A stretch of DNA of 64,000 bases from Isoetes taiwanensis. Taxonomy: Eukaryota > Streptophyta > Lycopodiopsida > Isoetales > Isoetaceae. The stretch covers positions 6,819,891-6,883,890 of the forward strand of contig JAJEKV010000035.1 in the NCBI GenBank assembly GCA_021234155.1. Reading direction: 5' to 3'. A model generated the notes under the pieces. That model was not told the origin of the DNA. It made no database searches and saw only the letters and a program-made list of their open reading frames with translations. Of this stretch, positions 1 to 12,293 are shown in pieces. The position numbers were made by a program, and so were the translations under genes. Position 1 is the stretch's first letter. The number at the start of each line of letters is the position of its first letter.

Positions 1-104
1 TCGTTAGGAAGATCTTCTTGTGATCTATAATGTTTGTGAAGACAACTTTTGCATTTGAGGAGCAACAAAAACTCTATTACCTTTTTTCCAAAACTGCACT
101 TCAT

Positions 105-158
105 TTGGAGGGTATTTTTGGAATTTTCATAAACTTGAGGGGTATATTTGGAATTTTC
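105..158. repeat. Two-copy 24-bp direct repeat
   Basis: Two near-identical copies of a unit built around GGTATNTTTGGAATTTTC lie about 30 bases apart, in AT-rich DNA that leads into a poly-A run near 285-310. No gene is seen before about position 330. Confidence 0.5.
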
Positions 159-331
159 CCTAAATAAGACCCCCAAAAAAAAAATTTGTTTTTACTGGTA
201 TTCGTGCAGGGCGTCCAATGGTTGGCGAGGAGCCCTAAATACATACGCCAATATATGTGTACCATACATGTGTACAATGCACCCCAAAAAAAAAAAAAAA
301 GAAAAAAAAACTTCCACGGCTCTTTCTTGGC

Positions 332-1350
332 TCCAAATGCCGTCCCGCTCATAATTGATATTGAAGCTACAAGAATCTGTCCAAATCAGGCCGATTTTTG
401 CATGTGGTCCAGTGATCGCTCTGTTCTGGCCTCTAGGTAAGGTTTCAGATTAGATTTGCTCTTCATTTTCAGATTCGATTTGCTCTTTCTTTTGCCTCCC
501 GCTCTGGTAAATCCAGCTCTTCCCTTATACTGTAAGGCCAGATTACTGTGAATCCCAGCTCTTCAAATCCCTTATACATCGCAGATCAGCATATCCCCTG
601 CAGGAGTTTCCAGGCACTCTTAAGCTATTTACAAAACTATATGTTCTATCATTCATGATCTGAATGCCCATTATAGACATTATTTTGCTGCATGTTTAAA
701 AGAAAGAATGAAAAATTTACGAGACAAATATGTTGTCTCCCTCTCTGGTAGATAAATTACGTTTGAATTGGAAACATATTAGAATCAGTGACTTCTGAAA
801 CTTGTTGTTACAGTTTTGTGGTTGGAAAGTTGTTTGCATGGTTGATTCCATGTTTCAGAAATTTTGTATTAAGAACCTTATACTTTATTCGTTTTAATCA
901 TACATAACCTCCCGATGCAGGGTATGAAGATATATGTCACTCACAATGCCAAGCACAAACTATTCAGGCTGCTATGAAAGTTAAGATGAATCGGGCTCGG
1001 CCTCTTGCTGACCTGACCTTCTTTCAGTTTCCAGGCAAAATCTCTTATAATAGCAACCATTATGTGACAGCTGATCAATATAACCGTTATAAGGTACATG
1101 GTTTAACAAATACATGCAAATGATTTGCAGCTTATTCTTTGATCATTTAATGCGGGTTCCTCTTTGATCATTCCTACAGGTTTTCCATTTGTTGGTCAAG
1201 AGTATTTCTTAGTAAGTATGCTTGCTATACTTCTGCCTGTACTTTTTGCACCGTTATTCAAAATTGTTGTTATTGTGGAATGGTGCAGATGGAACCGGAA
1301 AAGTAAAGGAACAAGAAGTGGAATACTACAATGATCTAATTAATTGATGC
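332..1350 (+). other. Exon-like pieces of an unidentified spliced gene
   Basis: Three or more short open stretches have good splice borders. The first ends at about 437 with CTCTAG|GTAAGG. The second begins after GATGCAG near 919, stays open for about 58 codons and ends at a GTACAT donor near 1095; it reads as a compact soluble sequence with NRARPLADLTFFQFPGK. The third runs from a CTACAG acceptor near 1180 to a GTAAGT donor near 1212. A fourth open piece follows near 1290 and stops at about 1347. I do not recognise the family. The pieces could be a small gene or a gene fragment. No start codon or promoter can be assigned. Splice borders and uninterrupted frames are seen; that they belong to one transcript is inference. 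Confidence 0.35.
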
Positions 1351-1359
1351 GCTATTGCT

Positions 1360-4300
1360 ACTAGCAAAAAAGTAAGGGCCCTTAATTTTTGTTTAGTGGG
1401 TCAAATTCAATTCACTTTATATACTTCCATGAAATCTGACATTATTTGTAAATGTTTTAGTTGCTAGTAGTAATCTAATATTTTGTGTAGTAATCTAATA
1501 TTTATACTAGTCAACATTTCAAAATGCCAAGAATCCTCATGTTGGGGTCAAAATATCTTCTTAGTTCCGATATCCTGTAAGCATTTCGGAAAAGAATGGA
1601 TGTTTTCTGTAAGACTGCGCGCAATACAGGTTTGGGTACTAAGGTAAATTTTAGTAGGTTAGACCCCAACCTAGCTTAAATCGTCCCAATAGGGCCACAA
1701 CGCCTCAAGGCCTGCTGGAAGAAAATGATAGCTCAATGATAGAAGTGGATTGCCATAGCTTGAAGCAGTATCTTGACACTTTCTTCCTCAGCAAGCTTTC
1801 AAATGTCATCGCCCTTAAATAGGTCAAGACAACACATTACCAACACCACATAAGCCCCACAGTGGACAAGGACCCCCAACACTACTTGCATATCCATTTG
1901 CCCATGAAAAAGTGCAAATTCATCGCCTCGATTCACACAAGTGCACGTCGTATCCGAATTGAGATAGGCAAATGAATTGGAGAGCCACATCAAGACAGAC
2001 TATGTCAGTGCTATCAAGTGAGAGTCGTTTAAGATGAATGTCACTCTTCAGAGTTGTCCGACGGATGATCAAATCTGGAGATGCTACGCTGAATTGATAG
2101 GCCCGATAAGCTGCTATAAGTGATATTGTGCATGGATTCAGTACAGTTGCTGGAATCATCCCTTCAAGAGGTCATGGATATAGAAACTCAGCTATGTCCT
2201 CGGACACTCACCAATTTGCCAGCATTCTTATTACTCCACATTTTTTCCCTCGAAAACACTTCAGAGCGAGGGTTTTTTAATCTAGGGAGTACTATGTCTG
2301 CTATGCTAGATGTTAAAAACTATTTAATTGCATTCAAGTCTAATATCACAGTACTGCATAGAAGAAACAAAAAGAAATTGCAAAATGAAATCAATTACAA
2401 GAAAACAAGATCTTAATAATGAGTTATCAAGGCGTCCAAATTGCCACAAGCATCGACAACATATTATGTACATGTCGTGTGAACATTGAATTGGTTAGTT
2501 GGAATTTCACAAAGCTATAAAGAAGCTATATTTATATTTACTATTCAAAGCACCTCAAAACAATTTGCCTTGAATTGGTTAGTTTGAACTTCACAAAAAA
2601 TCTATATTTAGTATTCGCTTAGAATGCCTTATGGAGAGTTTCAACATCATCCATGTGTAAGACGAGTACGCAATATGATATTGCATAATGCGTTATAATA
2701 GCAAAACATACCGAGATTTGACAAGTACGTACATCAAGAACAACAATACACAAAACAAACAACAGAGAAATTGCAAAAACATAAAAAATCCCTGAAAATC
2801 CCCCTTTTCATTATAAACCTCCAATGTTTGAGTTTGGTATTCTGGGAGGAGTTTCTAGCAATGGCTGGGACTATGATTTCGGTGATGTATTTGTATAGAA
2901 AATCGTATATCTTGCATGTTTGAGGAGCTTAATGTCATTTAGAGGTCATGTTTCTTTTTTGGGTTTTTAGATGGCTTTTCTTTTGAATGGTTAAGAAGAA
3001 TAAAAAAATTTTGGAGCCCCTTTTTTTAGGGCGTGGATAAGAACAGATGCTCCCTTCTTTTTTGGCAAGGGCAGCGGTATGATGGGCAGAGGGGCAGAGA
3101 GCGGCTTAGGCAAAGAGCGGAGGGGCAGAGGGCGGCTTGATGCGGCACATCAAGTTTTTTGAGGAGGAAGAAGCCTAGATTCTGTAATAGGGTAGCAAAT
3201 GCCTGAAACCGGTTGAAACAGAGGTTCCTGCCATGGCTCGAGCAGCCTTGATGCTTTATGTTTTTTGCAGGGTATTGCATTCAAGATGGAACTGACCGGT
3301 TTAAAAGAGAAGCCAGAAAACTTAAAAGAAGAGGAGTCTTTTCTTGCTTTGTTTCTTGGATGTAATTGGAAGGGTTCTGGTGAGGCCGTCGCGTTTCCAA
3401 CCTTGGTCGTGTTACTTTTACCAAGAGTAAAGGATTGGTTTCTGGAGACCTGGTTCAACGGAGGGTTGACTCTCACTATTAAACATTGATTAATTGTTTT
3501 TCTTTAGTACTTTTGTGTTTGCCAACCATGTATTCAATCGAGACCTTAGGAAGTGTCTGTCATTTTTTTTTTTAAAGATGATGACCGCCGATCTAGGATG
3601 ATACCCGACATATGCTGGAGATCCACGATTAGGATTCAATCTCACGAATAAAACTCATAAACATGTTTTAAACATGTCTAGTCGAAGTGATTTTTTAAAA
3701 CAGTATTTGGCCACAACCCCCCTTTGTGATTTTACAATTCAGCATCCCCGTTGTGTTTTGTTAGTGTAGTGATGTGTTTTATTAGTTTAGTGATGTGTTT
3801 TGTTAGTTCAGTTACAGTTATCGTGCCTCGCATTGCTGGGCATATGCTTAAAACTTGTAAGGGACGCCTCACATGTCAACGGCAAAACTTGCCGGACGTC
3901 AAACTGTTAGAGATGCTCAGGTGTGAACTGCTCCAGCAATTCGGGGACGAACGGCTCAGACGTCAAACCGGCCGTCTCACATTTAGTTCATGTGAATGCC
4001 TAAAAATTTACATGTGAGGCACCTCTAAGCGTAACATTCCCCGTAAACCTAACTAACAAAGCTCTAATAATTTCCTCTTTTAAGACTTTCTCTAGATGAT
4101 TTCTAAGGACACATTGAAAGGAGCTTTCATATGCACTATGCCACGTTTCATTCAAACAAAGCCCCAAAAGAGAGCCCCTCACCGGCCACGCGTCCCCTGA
4201 GTAAAAAACTGGCTGGAACTCCGATGGCCAACCATAATCGAAAACATCTGTCGGAACACAATTACGAACCCAACCTCAAATTCACTTTGCCAGAATTAGA

Positions 4301-4427
4301 CTTTACAGAAAACTTCAAAGTTCTAATGAACACGCTGTGGATCATGCGTTCACATGGATTTACATTAGCTGCAATATCAAATTCACGGTTAACACGTACT
4401 TACATAGATTTACATATGGCTTGAACT
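1360..4427. other. Stretch with no recognisable gene
   Basis: Several ORFs of 60-110 codons occur on both strands (for example 2120-2416 plus and 3150-3476 minus). None shows a recognisable motif or codon continuity across splice borders. The only clear structure is a roughly 21-bp tandem repeat, listed separately. Confidence 0.5.
3751..3811. repeat. About 21-bp tandem repeat, three units
   Basis: Three consecutive units of the type TGTGTTTTGTTAGTNTAGTGA, with small differences between units. No coding role is evident. Confidence 0.6.
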
Positions 4428-5672
4428 TCAGAGCTTAATGAACACTTTAATGTACCCATCTTCTTTATTGAAAAGCTTGCTGTAGGCCTCAGGTGCATCC
4501 TCAAGTTTAATATTGTGGGTGACCATGAAGGAAGGATCGAACTCCCCAGACTGAACATGCTTCATCACAGTATCAAAGTACCTCTGGCAAGGGCACTGAC
4601 CAGATCTGATGGTGAGATGTTTCATCATCAACATGCCAATACCAAAATGGTTGCAATATCCAATATAATCTGCTATAACTGAAACACGCCCCCACTTTCG
4701 AACCGCCATCATGCACTCATTCAAAATATCAGCAGTGTCAGTTTCAAGCCCAATTGCGCGCTCCACCTTGTGCTTCAAAGTAGTGGGAAACCTAAAACCT
4801 GCGGCTTCGATCGCCACATCGACTCCGCCAGGAACAAGCTCTAGAACCTTACTAGCCACATCCTTGTGAACATTCCTATCAATAGTTAAAATCCCTAGCT
4901 TCTTCTCAGCCACATGCAACCTCTCAGGAACCAGATCAATACCAACAATTTTACTAGCACCTAAAATTTGTGCCCATCTTGCAGTGCACAATCCAATAGG
5001 TCCTAGACCCCAAATAGCAACAGTCTCACCTTTTTTTAACTCTCCAAGCATGGCAGCATGATATGAAGTACATAACACATCAGAAAGATAAAGACCCTTT
5101 TCATCAGGCACATCATCAGGAATAGGGTAACAGTTTAGATCAGCAAAAGGAACTCTAACATACTCTGCCTGAGAGCCAGGAATCCCTCCTAAGAGATTGC
5201 CATAGCCAAATATTCCACTATGTCTATGGCCATAAACTTTCTCACTTAATTTACAGTCATTCGTAGTATCACAACCAGTAAACTCACCTCTTTTGCAATA
5301 AGCACATTCGCCACAGGCTATGTCGAAGGCAATAACCACTCGATCCCCTTTTTTGAACTTCTGCACTTCTGTTCCAACATCGTCAATAACACCACAACCT
5401 TCATGCCCTAAAATAAGCCCTTTTTCTGTGGGTACGATCTCGCCGGAGTATATGTGAGAATCTGAGCCAGAACAAATTGTGCATGCAGTGATTTTAACTA
5501 TGACATCCTTTGGATGAGTGATTAGAGGCCTCGGGACGGTTTGCAAAATTACCTTCTTGCTGCCTTGCCAAGTTATGGCCTTCATCAATTCCTCGTCGGA
5601 AGTTCGGGGCTTTGTATATCCCTGTGCAACAGGGACCTTCTCGGTGTCCATCGCCTTGGCCACTAAGTTCAT
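4428..5672 (-). CDS. Zinc-dependent alcohol dehydrogenase (MDR superfamily), intronless
   Basis: Complete 414-residue protein of the medium-chain dehydrogenase/reductase superfamily, formaldehyde-dehydrogenase/threonine-dehydrogenase-like branch. Family members oxidise an alcohol or formaldehyde-type substrate with NAD(P). The N-terminal GroES-like domain has a catalytic-zinc Cys (residue 67, in TICSGSDSH) and GHE at 89-91. The structural-zinc cysteines are at 120, 123, 126 and 134. The Rossmann motif GLGPIG is at 222-227, with an Asp about 20 residues later that suggests NAD. The start at residue 1 gives a 29-residue extension before MKAITWQG; Met30 is where microbial relatives usually begin, so the extension may be plant-added, a weak transit peptide, or untranslated. 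There is no intron, frameshift or internal stop, unlike nearly every neighbour. Its sequence style resembles bacterial and fungal enzymes more than plant class III ADH. Exact substrate unknown. Localisation is probably cytosolic, by inference. Confidence 0.93.
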   Translation of the reverse strand: MNLVAKAMDTEKVPVAQGYTKPRTSDEELMKAITWQGSKKVILQTVPRPLITHPKDVIVKITACTICSGSDSHIYSGEIVPTEKGLILGHEGCGVIDDVGTEVQKFKKGDRVVIAFDIACGECAYCKRGEFTGCDTTNDCKLSEKVYGHRHSGIFGYGNLLGGIPGSQAEYVRVPFADLNCYPIPDDVPDEKGLYLSDVLCTSYHAAMLGELKKGETVAIWGLGPIGLCTARWAQILGASKIVGIDLVPERLHVAEKKLGILTIDRNVHKDVASKVLELVPGGVDVAIEAAGFRFPTTLKHKVERAIGLETDTADILNECMMAVRKWGRVSVIADYIGYCNHFGIGMLMMKHLTIRSGQCPCQRYFDTVMKHVQSGEFDPSFMVTHNIKLEDAPEAYSKLFNKEDGYIKVFIKL

Positions 5673-6196
5673 TGTGCTGACTGATGGCTATGGCTATACT
5701 CTGTTTTCTTCTTGTGCTTTGTTTGTTGTTCAAATACTTGTCTCCCAGCATGGTTTGCCACATGTCATCTTCCCGTGTAACGTGTGTTCTTTCGTGATTT
5801 GGCTCACAATTGAAACTTTTTGGGTTCAACCCTCTTGTTGGAGGGTGGAGTGACGTATAGAAGGCCTTGATTTGTTCTAAGTATAATATGCCATAGAATA
5901 TTCTATACAAGTGGGTGCGATTTGTTGGGATTAGTTAGGGTTTTTGTGACGCCCAGTGACACTTAGACGGCAACGATTTGGGTGGGATGTGTCTGACGGT
6001 AGAGATTGTTTGGGTCTATGACAGTGGCATGAATGAGCTCCTTTCTTTTCTTCTGGTTGATCCATGGCAGCGGAAGCAGAAGTGGAAGTAGGGGAAGCAG
6101 AATCTGCAGCACAATTGCAGGGTCAAACCTATCCTTCAATATATAGTTGTCATGTTCTTGAAAGGCGTTTCTGATATTTTCTAATATACAAGCATA

Positions 6197-7399
6197 GAAT
6201 ATGACAGCTTCTCAGCAAAGCCTTGCTGGACCTAAGGGACAAGTTTATGCCCTTGCGGTGCATGGGGATTCACTATTTGCTGAATGTAATCTAAGACGTT
6301 GACCTAACTGCAGATTTCATAGCATGCTTTTTTGAAATTGCGGTCTGCGCAAACTGTACACTTGGCACTTTGTATTAAGACTAGTCTATATATATTGTTA
6401 AAGGATGGAACTATTCTGGCATGGAGGTTCAATGCGACTGCTAGTGCTTTTGAATCTGCTTATGGTTTAGGTGGTCATAAAGGGTCAGTTCTTACTTTAC
6501 AAGCTGGAGGAGAACGATTATTTTCTAATTCAATGGAGAAGACAATAAGGGTAATATTGTGGTACCTTCGTATCACTTACAAAGCATATTATTATTATAT
6601 CACAACTCAAATAACTACTTTTGCATGTTGATGGCGATGAGCCGGGAGATGTTGTTGCCTTAATTGAAAGCCAATACATGGAACAAAGTAGTTTCTTGTT
6701 CAACAGGCGTTAGGCTCTCAATGCTGATAACAAACAGAAGAACAAGAATTGGAAATTATTTTGTTATGTTGTGTTTGAATAGACCTGTTTAATGGCCAAA
6801 TGATAGTTCCATAACCTAAACAATTTTACAGGTTTGGGACCTTAATGCCAGGCAATGCTTGCACGTTCTTCAAGGGCACTCATGTTATCGTGTTCTTCCT
6901 TTGTTGGAAACAATTTCTGTTCTCTTGCTCGTTGGATGGATATATGAAGGTAACACGTTTATGCATATTACAGGGCTAGTCAGACTTTAATAATTTGTGC
7001 TATCTTGGAATTGCTTATTAGGTATGAGGGCCATCTCCAACTGTACGTTTTGAGACCATTTACACGTACCCTGAAGACTCTGAAGAAGGCGATGTACTTG
7101 ATGTAAGGGTATTCTTTTCATGACATTGTGTTCTATGATGGATTATATGGAATGCAGTACAGTGTAGTTGGGATATATGTGTTAAGCTTAATTTCAAAAC
7201 AGATATAGCATCATCATGACATCTCCAATGCTCTAGCTCATGAGTATGATGAATTATTACGCTTTAAAACAGCGATTTAGTTGGCGTAATCTTAAGTCTT
7301 AACTTTTTCAAGCCTATACTGCATGGTGCCAGCATGCCAATGATGTTCACATTTTCTGGTGATAGTTGTGGGAATATGAAGGTTTGGCGCTGCTCATAG
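6197..7399 (+). pseudogene. ZFWD-type WD40 repeat gene, N-terminal half missing
   Basis: Exon pieces match the WD40 half of plant ZFWD proteins (CCCH zinc finger plus WD40). In order they are: SLAGPKGQVYALAVHGDSLF at about 6208-6285; DGTILAWRFNATASAFES and GGHKGSVLTL...LFSNSMEKTIR at about 6400-6549, ending at a GTAATA donor; VWDLNARQCLHVLQGHS after a TTTTACAG acceptor at 6832; a piece resembling the family's YTHNEEHG region near 7030-7110; and FTFSGDSCGNMKVW followed by a stop at about 7350-7399. Spacing and order agree with one multi-exon gene. No CCCH zinc-finger region is visible upstream, and the joins at 6290-6330 and 6930-6960 are disrupted. I read it as a truncated relic; a functional gene with an exotic 5' part is less likely. 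The family match is recall-based. Confidence 0.7.
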
Positions 7400-8764
7400 T
7401 GCACATTCAACATTTTGTCTTGTAATATTAATTCGTAAAGTAAGAGACTATTCTGGTCTTATCTTGTGTAATAAGGTGGGCTGTTCTTTTCGATATTATA
7501 TTTTTATAGGAAGCATCATTTTCCATATGGAAGTCTGCCTTTTCTGGAATGGTGATTGGAAGCCTTTATTCATTTTGATTTTGATGGTTTTTCTGCGCTG
7601 ATATATCAGTGTTCAAGCTGGATTAATTATCAAGAATAATAGATCAAGTAGCGGGTGGTCCTAGAAAACCCTCGAAGCGTAGGGTTTGGTTACACATCTC
7701 TCCGAAGTTGGGACTAGTATGTGTCGCAGACTCTACTCTATTGAACATGAAGTTCAAAAAGTTTACAACAATTGCAAAGCTCGATTTCCCATTGAACTAC
7801 TAAGTTTTGTGTTCAAGGGAAGTCGGATCAACAGAATTAAGATTAAAATCAGAACATGATTAAAATCTAAAATTTTTATTCATCGTATTATAAAATTGTT
7901 CCAAAGAAATGCTATAGTAACAAACATTTGATATCATTAGCTATTGTTACCTACAGATGTTCAACATCATTCTAATAATGTTAACATATGTTTAAATGTC
8001 ATAAAGCAATGGATTGGAATTGCAAGAAAGCTGGGACATGCAAGTCAAGCTGTCAATGCATCTGTAGAATCATATCATAACACCATAGAGCGGCGTTTCT
8101 TAGACATAGGCCATAAAGAATCTTGATAGCATCTAAAGATATATCACAAAATTTAAAAAGACCCAAGGAATTCTCATACTTCTTAGTTAAACATTTTTCT
8201 ACTAGACTCGATTTGAACTCCACCCCTTAGTCAACTCTCCATACTTTCATTTCCAAACATATGCTTCTCTTTTCCTTGGAAAAAGTATTTTGAACCCTAA
8301 TGGTTCTAAAATGTTCAAAGTAATTGTGCATCCATCAATGGCTCCTCTAAAGGGCAACCCATTGATGCGTTAGCATCTTGTTGGCCTTTCGAGACTCCCT
8401 TGTTGGGTGAACCTAGGCCCTTGAGGCTCATAATATTACGTAAAAGCAACTTGGGTTGTGTTCTGCCCTCATCCAGTAGCATTGCGCCACGTGGCACACT
8501 TTCTTTCCCTGAAACCCTACCCTGTTCAACAACGAGGAACTACAGCGTTCCCTTTCTTCCGATTGCTATCCAGTTTAGCGATTGCTTGCATTTACTTTGC
8601 ATTCACAAGGATTTACCACTCATTCAGACAAATTTACCTCTCATTCTAAAGATTTTATCTATCATTGTGAAAACTTTACAGGCAGGATTCCACCCCCTCT
8701 TCCACATCAAGCCCCTTGTGTGGTGTTGGACGACAGCATAGCATCCACAGCCCGGCGGGCTCTT
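7400..8764. other. Stretch with no recognisable gene
   Basis: AT-rich sequence with short ORFs only (for example 7944-8126 and 8400-8741 plus). No splice-supported continuity or family motif was recognised. Confidence 0.45.
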
Positions 8765-9027
8765 ATGCATATGGGCAAAAGTATGCTGGTGGGTATCAAA
8801 AGTAGGCGTCCGAACACATGCTGACAGCACTCATATAGCACCCCATATGGCAGCTTGTTTAAGGTGTTACTGGTACTAGCACATGTAATTAGGTAATCAA
8901 TAGAAATATGTAACAACTCCAACTAATAACAAGTGGAATACTATGATAGAATAGAACATCCAGGGTGCTGATCTAAGTGCTGGGGCCGCGTTTTTTTGAT
9001 ACCCACTAGCATACTTTTGCCCATATG
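8765..9027. mobile_element. MITE-like element with about 35-bp inverted arms
   Basis: The arm at 8765-8801 (CATATGGGCAAAAGTATGCT core) is the inverted complement of 8994-9027, with one mismatch over 34 bases. About 190 bases of AT-rich non-coding DNA lie between. The total of about 263 bp and the lack of coding capacity fit a MITE or a hairpin relic. No certain target duplication was found. Confidence 0.6.
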
Positions 9028-9049
9028 CTGCATTTAATCGGATTTAAGG

Positions 9050-9588
9050 GGTTCTAGATAGGAGCATCACTAAATCTAGATAGCCTTTATGTCTCTACCC
9101 CTTAATTCAATACAATACAGGAGGAACAGAATGAGAGAGAACAATCAGATACACAACATCCATCATCAATCACAAATAGATTATAGAATAGAATCTAATC
9201 ATCCATCTATTCAAACAAGGGTTAGAAGTACATAAACTATGCTAAGACTAACCGGTATCCTGGCTGGAGCCATTATCACGAAGAACATTCATGGTGCAGA
9301 TTTGGTTGTAGGGTTGTAGCAGCTCCTCCCTTCTCCAATCTTCCAAAAATGAAAATTGGGGATGGGAGCCCAATTTGCCACCCCAAAATGGCAAGCCGTC
9401 TCTTGGCCAATCGAACTAGGCCATGTGGCACTATCTAGTTAGTCTACATTACTAATTAATACCATTAATTAGCCTAATTAGGCTAAATTAGTTGCAATAA
9501 ACCCTTTAGGTTAGTCCCCAATGGTCCAGATACACTGGTGATGTATCAAGGTATTTATATGTGTACCATATAAATACGTAACGTCACA
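9050..9588 (-). repeat. Probable 3' LTR remnant of the 9.6-11.2 kb gypsy element
   Basis: On the minus strand a polypurine stretch (AAGGGGGGTAGAA) is followed at 9588 by TGTGACGTTACG, the usual arrangement of polypurine tract and LTR start. The far LTR edge cannot be fixed, because no second copy is in the window. Confidence 0.4.
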
Positions 9589-9589
9589 T

Positions 9590-11230
9590 TCTACCCCCCT
9601 TAGAATAATGTTGTCCTCAGCATTGAAGTTAAGTAATTAAGATTAAAGTAATTAATTAAGTCAAACGGTAACATATACTGCATAAAGTACTAAAAAATAC
9701 ATCAGGATCATAGATCACATAAGTCTAGGACCATAGTCCGTTCACAACACACTAGCATGATAACAAAACATGGAAATACAGTGGATCGTGTGGTAACAAC
9801 ACAATATGTAGGCAAAACAAACATATGTAAAAACACAGATGGCCCCTCAGTGCCATCAGAGAAAACTGCGGATCCCTGATACAAGCTGCTGGCCTGCAAA
9901 ATTACAGTTGATCAATACATCATATAATTATTTAAGAATGTGGTTGAAGGAACCACTCCTTTTGAAGACAAATGAAAAAGAAGGATATCCTATCATGCCT
10001 AAGTCTTGCAATTCATCGCGGTATATGTTCCCATTATCGCCGGGATGAATACATCCTATCATCTACATGCCCCTCCCACCTAGGATGCATCTACCCCACC
10101 AGTTCCCTGCATGACCCCTGCTGGATCAAACCTTCATTGCCTCCTGCTGGAGTCGGGATTGATGGCATCATTGATGGTGCGTCCCTGGAATTCCCGCATA
10201 AAGTCCAGGTAGATCTTATCAAGATCCATCTTCAACACCCATGTTGCATCGTCAGCCGGTGTGTTTCCACTTAACTAAATGCTGGAGGATTTGAGTCCTT
10301 CTGGTTTGCTTATATGCACGATCATGAAGAGCCTCTGGAACAATTTCCAATTGCTCGTCAGTCATTTCAAGAAGCGTGGATATATGTAATATTTCCTCCG
10401 GATCAAGAGTATGCTTCTTCAGAAGGCTTACATGAAAGACCTTATGGACCTTAAGATGAGCAGGGAGATTGAGTTTGTAGGCCTATCTCAAATGGTCCCA
10501 CCCATCGAGGTGATAGTTTCTTGCAATTGCCAATCTTGAGCTTGGCTTCTTGACCTTGATCTTTAGCCAGACAAAATCACCAACCTTGAATTCCCGCGGT
10601 GTGCGATGCTTGTTCGTAATAACTTTTTGCCTGCTTCAACACATGTCTGGAGTTAGGCATTGATAGCCATAATTAATCATAAAATGAGACATTCTAGAGG
10701 ACTCATGTTTAGTACTGTTATAAGCAAACTCTACCAAATGGATATAATTGGCCCATTTTGATTGCTTATTCCAGACATAATTACGACATCCCGTGGAGTC
10801 AAAAAATCTCCTTGGCAAACAACGGTGTCAGATATCAAGGTTTTATGATTGGTGCGGCATGGCAAGAAATGTGCCATCTTGGAAAGCTTGTCGACCACTA
10901 CCATCAAGGCGTCAAACCCCCTAAGTGTCCGTGAAAGACCGACCATGAAATCCATGGTGATGATTTACCACTTAGCATTCGTCACATCTAAAGGGTGCAA
11001 CTCTCCTGGAATGCGCGACTGTTCAGCCTTTGTCTGCTGGCAAAGCTGGCACTGCTTGATATAGCTGGCAATGTGCTTCTTCATGTCGGGCTAGAATTAA
11101 CTGGATTTTACTTAAAAATATGTCTTCATAAATCCAGCATGCCCCGCTATAGGACTGTTATGTGTGTCGTGTAGGATAAGCTTCCAGATACCTGATGTCT
11201 CAGGCACACATAATTTATTCTTATGGTAGA
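9590..11230 (-). pseudogene. Ty3/gypsy pol remnant: integrase and chromodomain end
   Basis: Read on minus from 11230: a zinc-binding segment with HDTHNSPIAGHAGF and CQLCQQTK (HHCC finger, partly frame-broken), then the integrase core start [23 protein letters not shown] (first catalytic Asp in MDF). Next are short pieces with VEFAYN and the C-terminal region, and near 10210-10310 a chromodomain-like piece (ADDATW). A GAGGACAAC and purine-rich tail near 9600 matches the usual 3' end of such elements. Many stops and frameshifts mean it is dead. Gag, protease, RT and the 5' LTR are absent, so the element is truncated near 11.23 kb. Confidence 0.75.
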
Positions 11231-12264
11231 GGAGAGCCTATTTAAGGAAGGTGGATATGGCATGAACCGGATTGAGCTTATTATCGAGGGAACGACGCCC
11301 AATAGTGCCGCCAGACTCCCTAGGGTTTCGTGTCCGTCAACTGCATCCCATTTTGGGTGACAGAGCTCCGACAGAAGAGCTCTGGCAAAATCAATTTGGC
11401 ATGGCCCTTTGGGCTACCATTTATCAGCTAAAAACGACTGAGCTGATCTTGATTCCAGCTTACACCCTGTGCATGCTCTATCTCATCCCATCTCCTGCCA
11501 TTTTTTTTATACCTGCAGGAAATTTTGGAACAGATCGGCATCTACATCTGGTGCACCTAGGTATGAATATCTTTTCTTCTTAATCGCTCTAGATATGGAG
11601 AATTGCAGCGATGGATATGGAGGACGGAGCACTCAGGAAGCAAGATTAAGGCCATGCCTGAAAAGAACAGTCCCATTAAAGGTATGTACCAAATTTCAAA
11701 ATTCCAGCATGTGCGGGCAAAAAAAAAGGCGGGGTAAACATTATTATATCTATAAAAAGCTTCGGTTGAAAAAAAGGGGAGGGTCTATTTTTTCATATAC
11801 ATATACGTAAAAAATACGTAAGATATAGTGTTATAGAAATACATAGGATATTGTGTTTATTATAAAATACAATAGATATTGTGACTAATAGAAAATACAT
11901 ATTTAAAATAAAACTATTTTTTAAAAAGCAGGCTATCTTCGAAAAAGGGGAGGGTATGCATATATAATCCATAGGATATGGCATGCATTAGAAACAAGGT
12001 GCTGCGCACGGAGGGTTGCCCTCCGTGACCCGAGGGTGAAGTGAGTTTATAATGATAAAGTTAGACTCGCACATCGTATTTGCATCCCAACAGTAGCCAG
12101 TCCACGTAAGTAGATAAATGAAATCGTAAAGCATACGATAATAGCCAGTCCACGTAAGTAGATAATTGAACAAATAAGAATATAGATTAGTTATCTATAG
12201 TCATGATTTCCTTCTATAGGGGAGGGCCATTAATGAAAGACCATGTGGATCTTATTACAAATAC
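11231..12264. repeat. Repeat-rich stretch with dispersed short repeats
   Basis: No gene is recognised. The segment GTATGTACCAAATTTCAAA near 11680 recurs near 44842. GGTGCTGCGCACGGAG near 11999 recurs near 61763. The unit TAGCCAGTCCACGTAAGTAG occurs twice within 12070-12170. The DNA is a patchwork of small dispersed repeats next to the left end of the large TIR element. Confidence 0.5.
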
Positions 12265-12268
12265 TAAT

Positions 12269-12293
12269 AAGTCGTATTTAATTAAAGTGGGAC
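12269..12293 (+). repeat. Left terminal inverted repeat
   Basis: 25 bases identical, in inverted orientation, to 24500-24524. Preceded by TAAT at 12265-12268. Confidence 0.85.

Noticed and set aside
101-440. Short ORFs on both strands around the poly-A run
   Set aside because: Low-complexity Lys/Phe runs from homopolymers.
4131-4424. 97-codon plus ORF beside the alcohol dehydrogenase
   Set aside because: No motif; overlaps the likely 3' untranslated region of the minus-strand gene.
5494-5910. ORFs overlapping the alcohol dehydrogenase start on both strands
   Set aside because: Shadows of the real frame.
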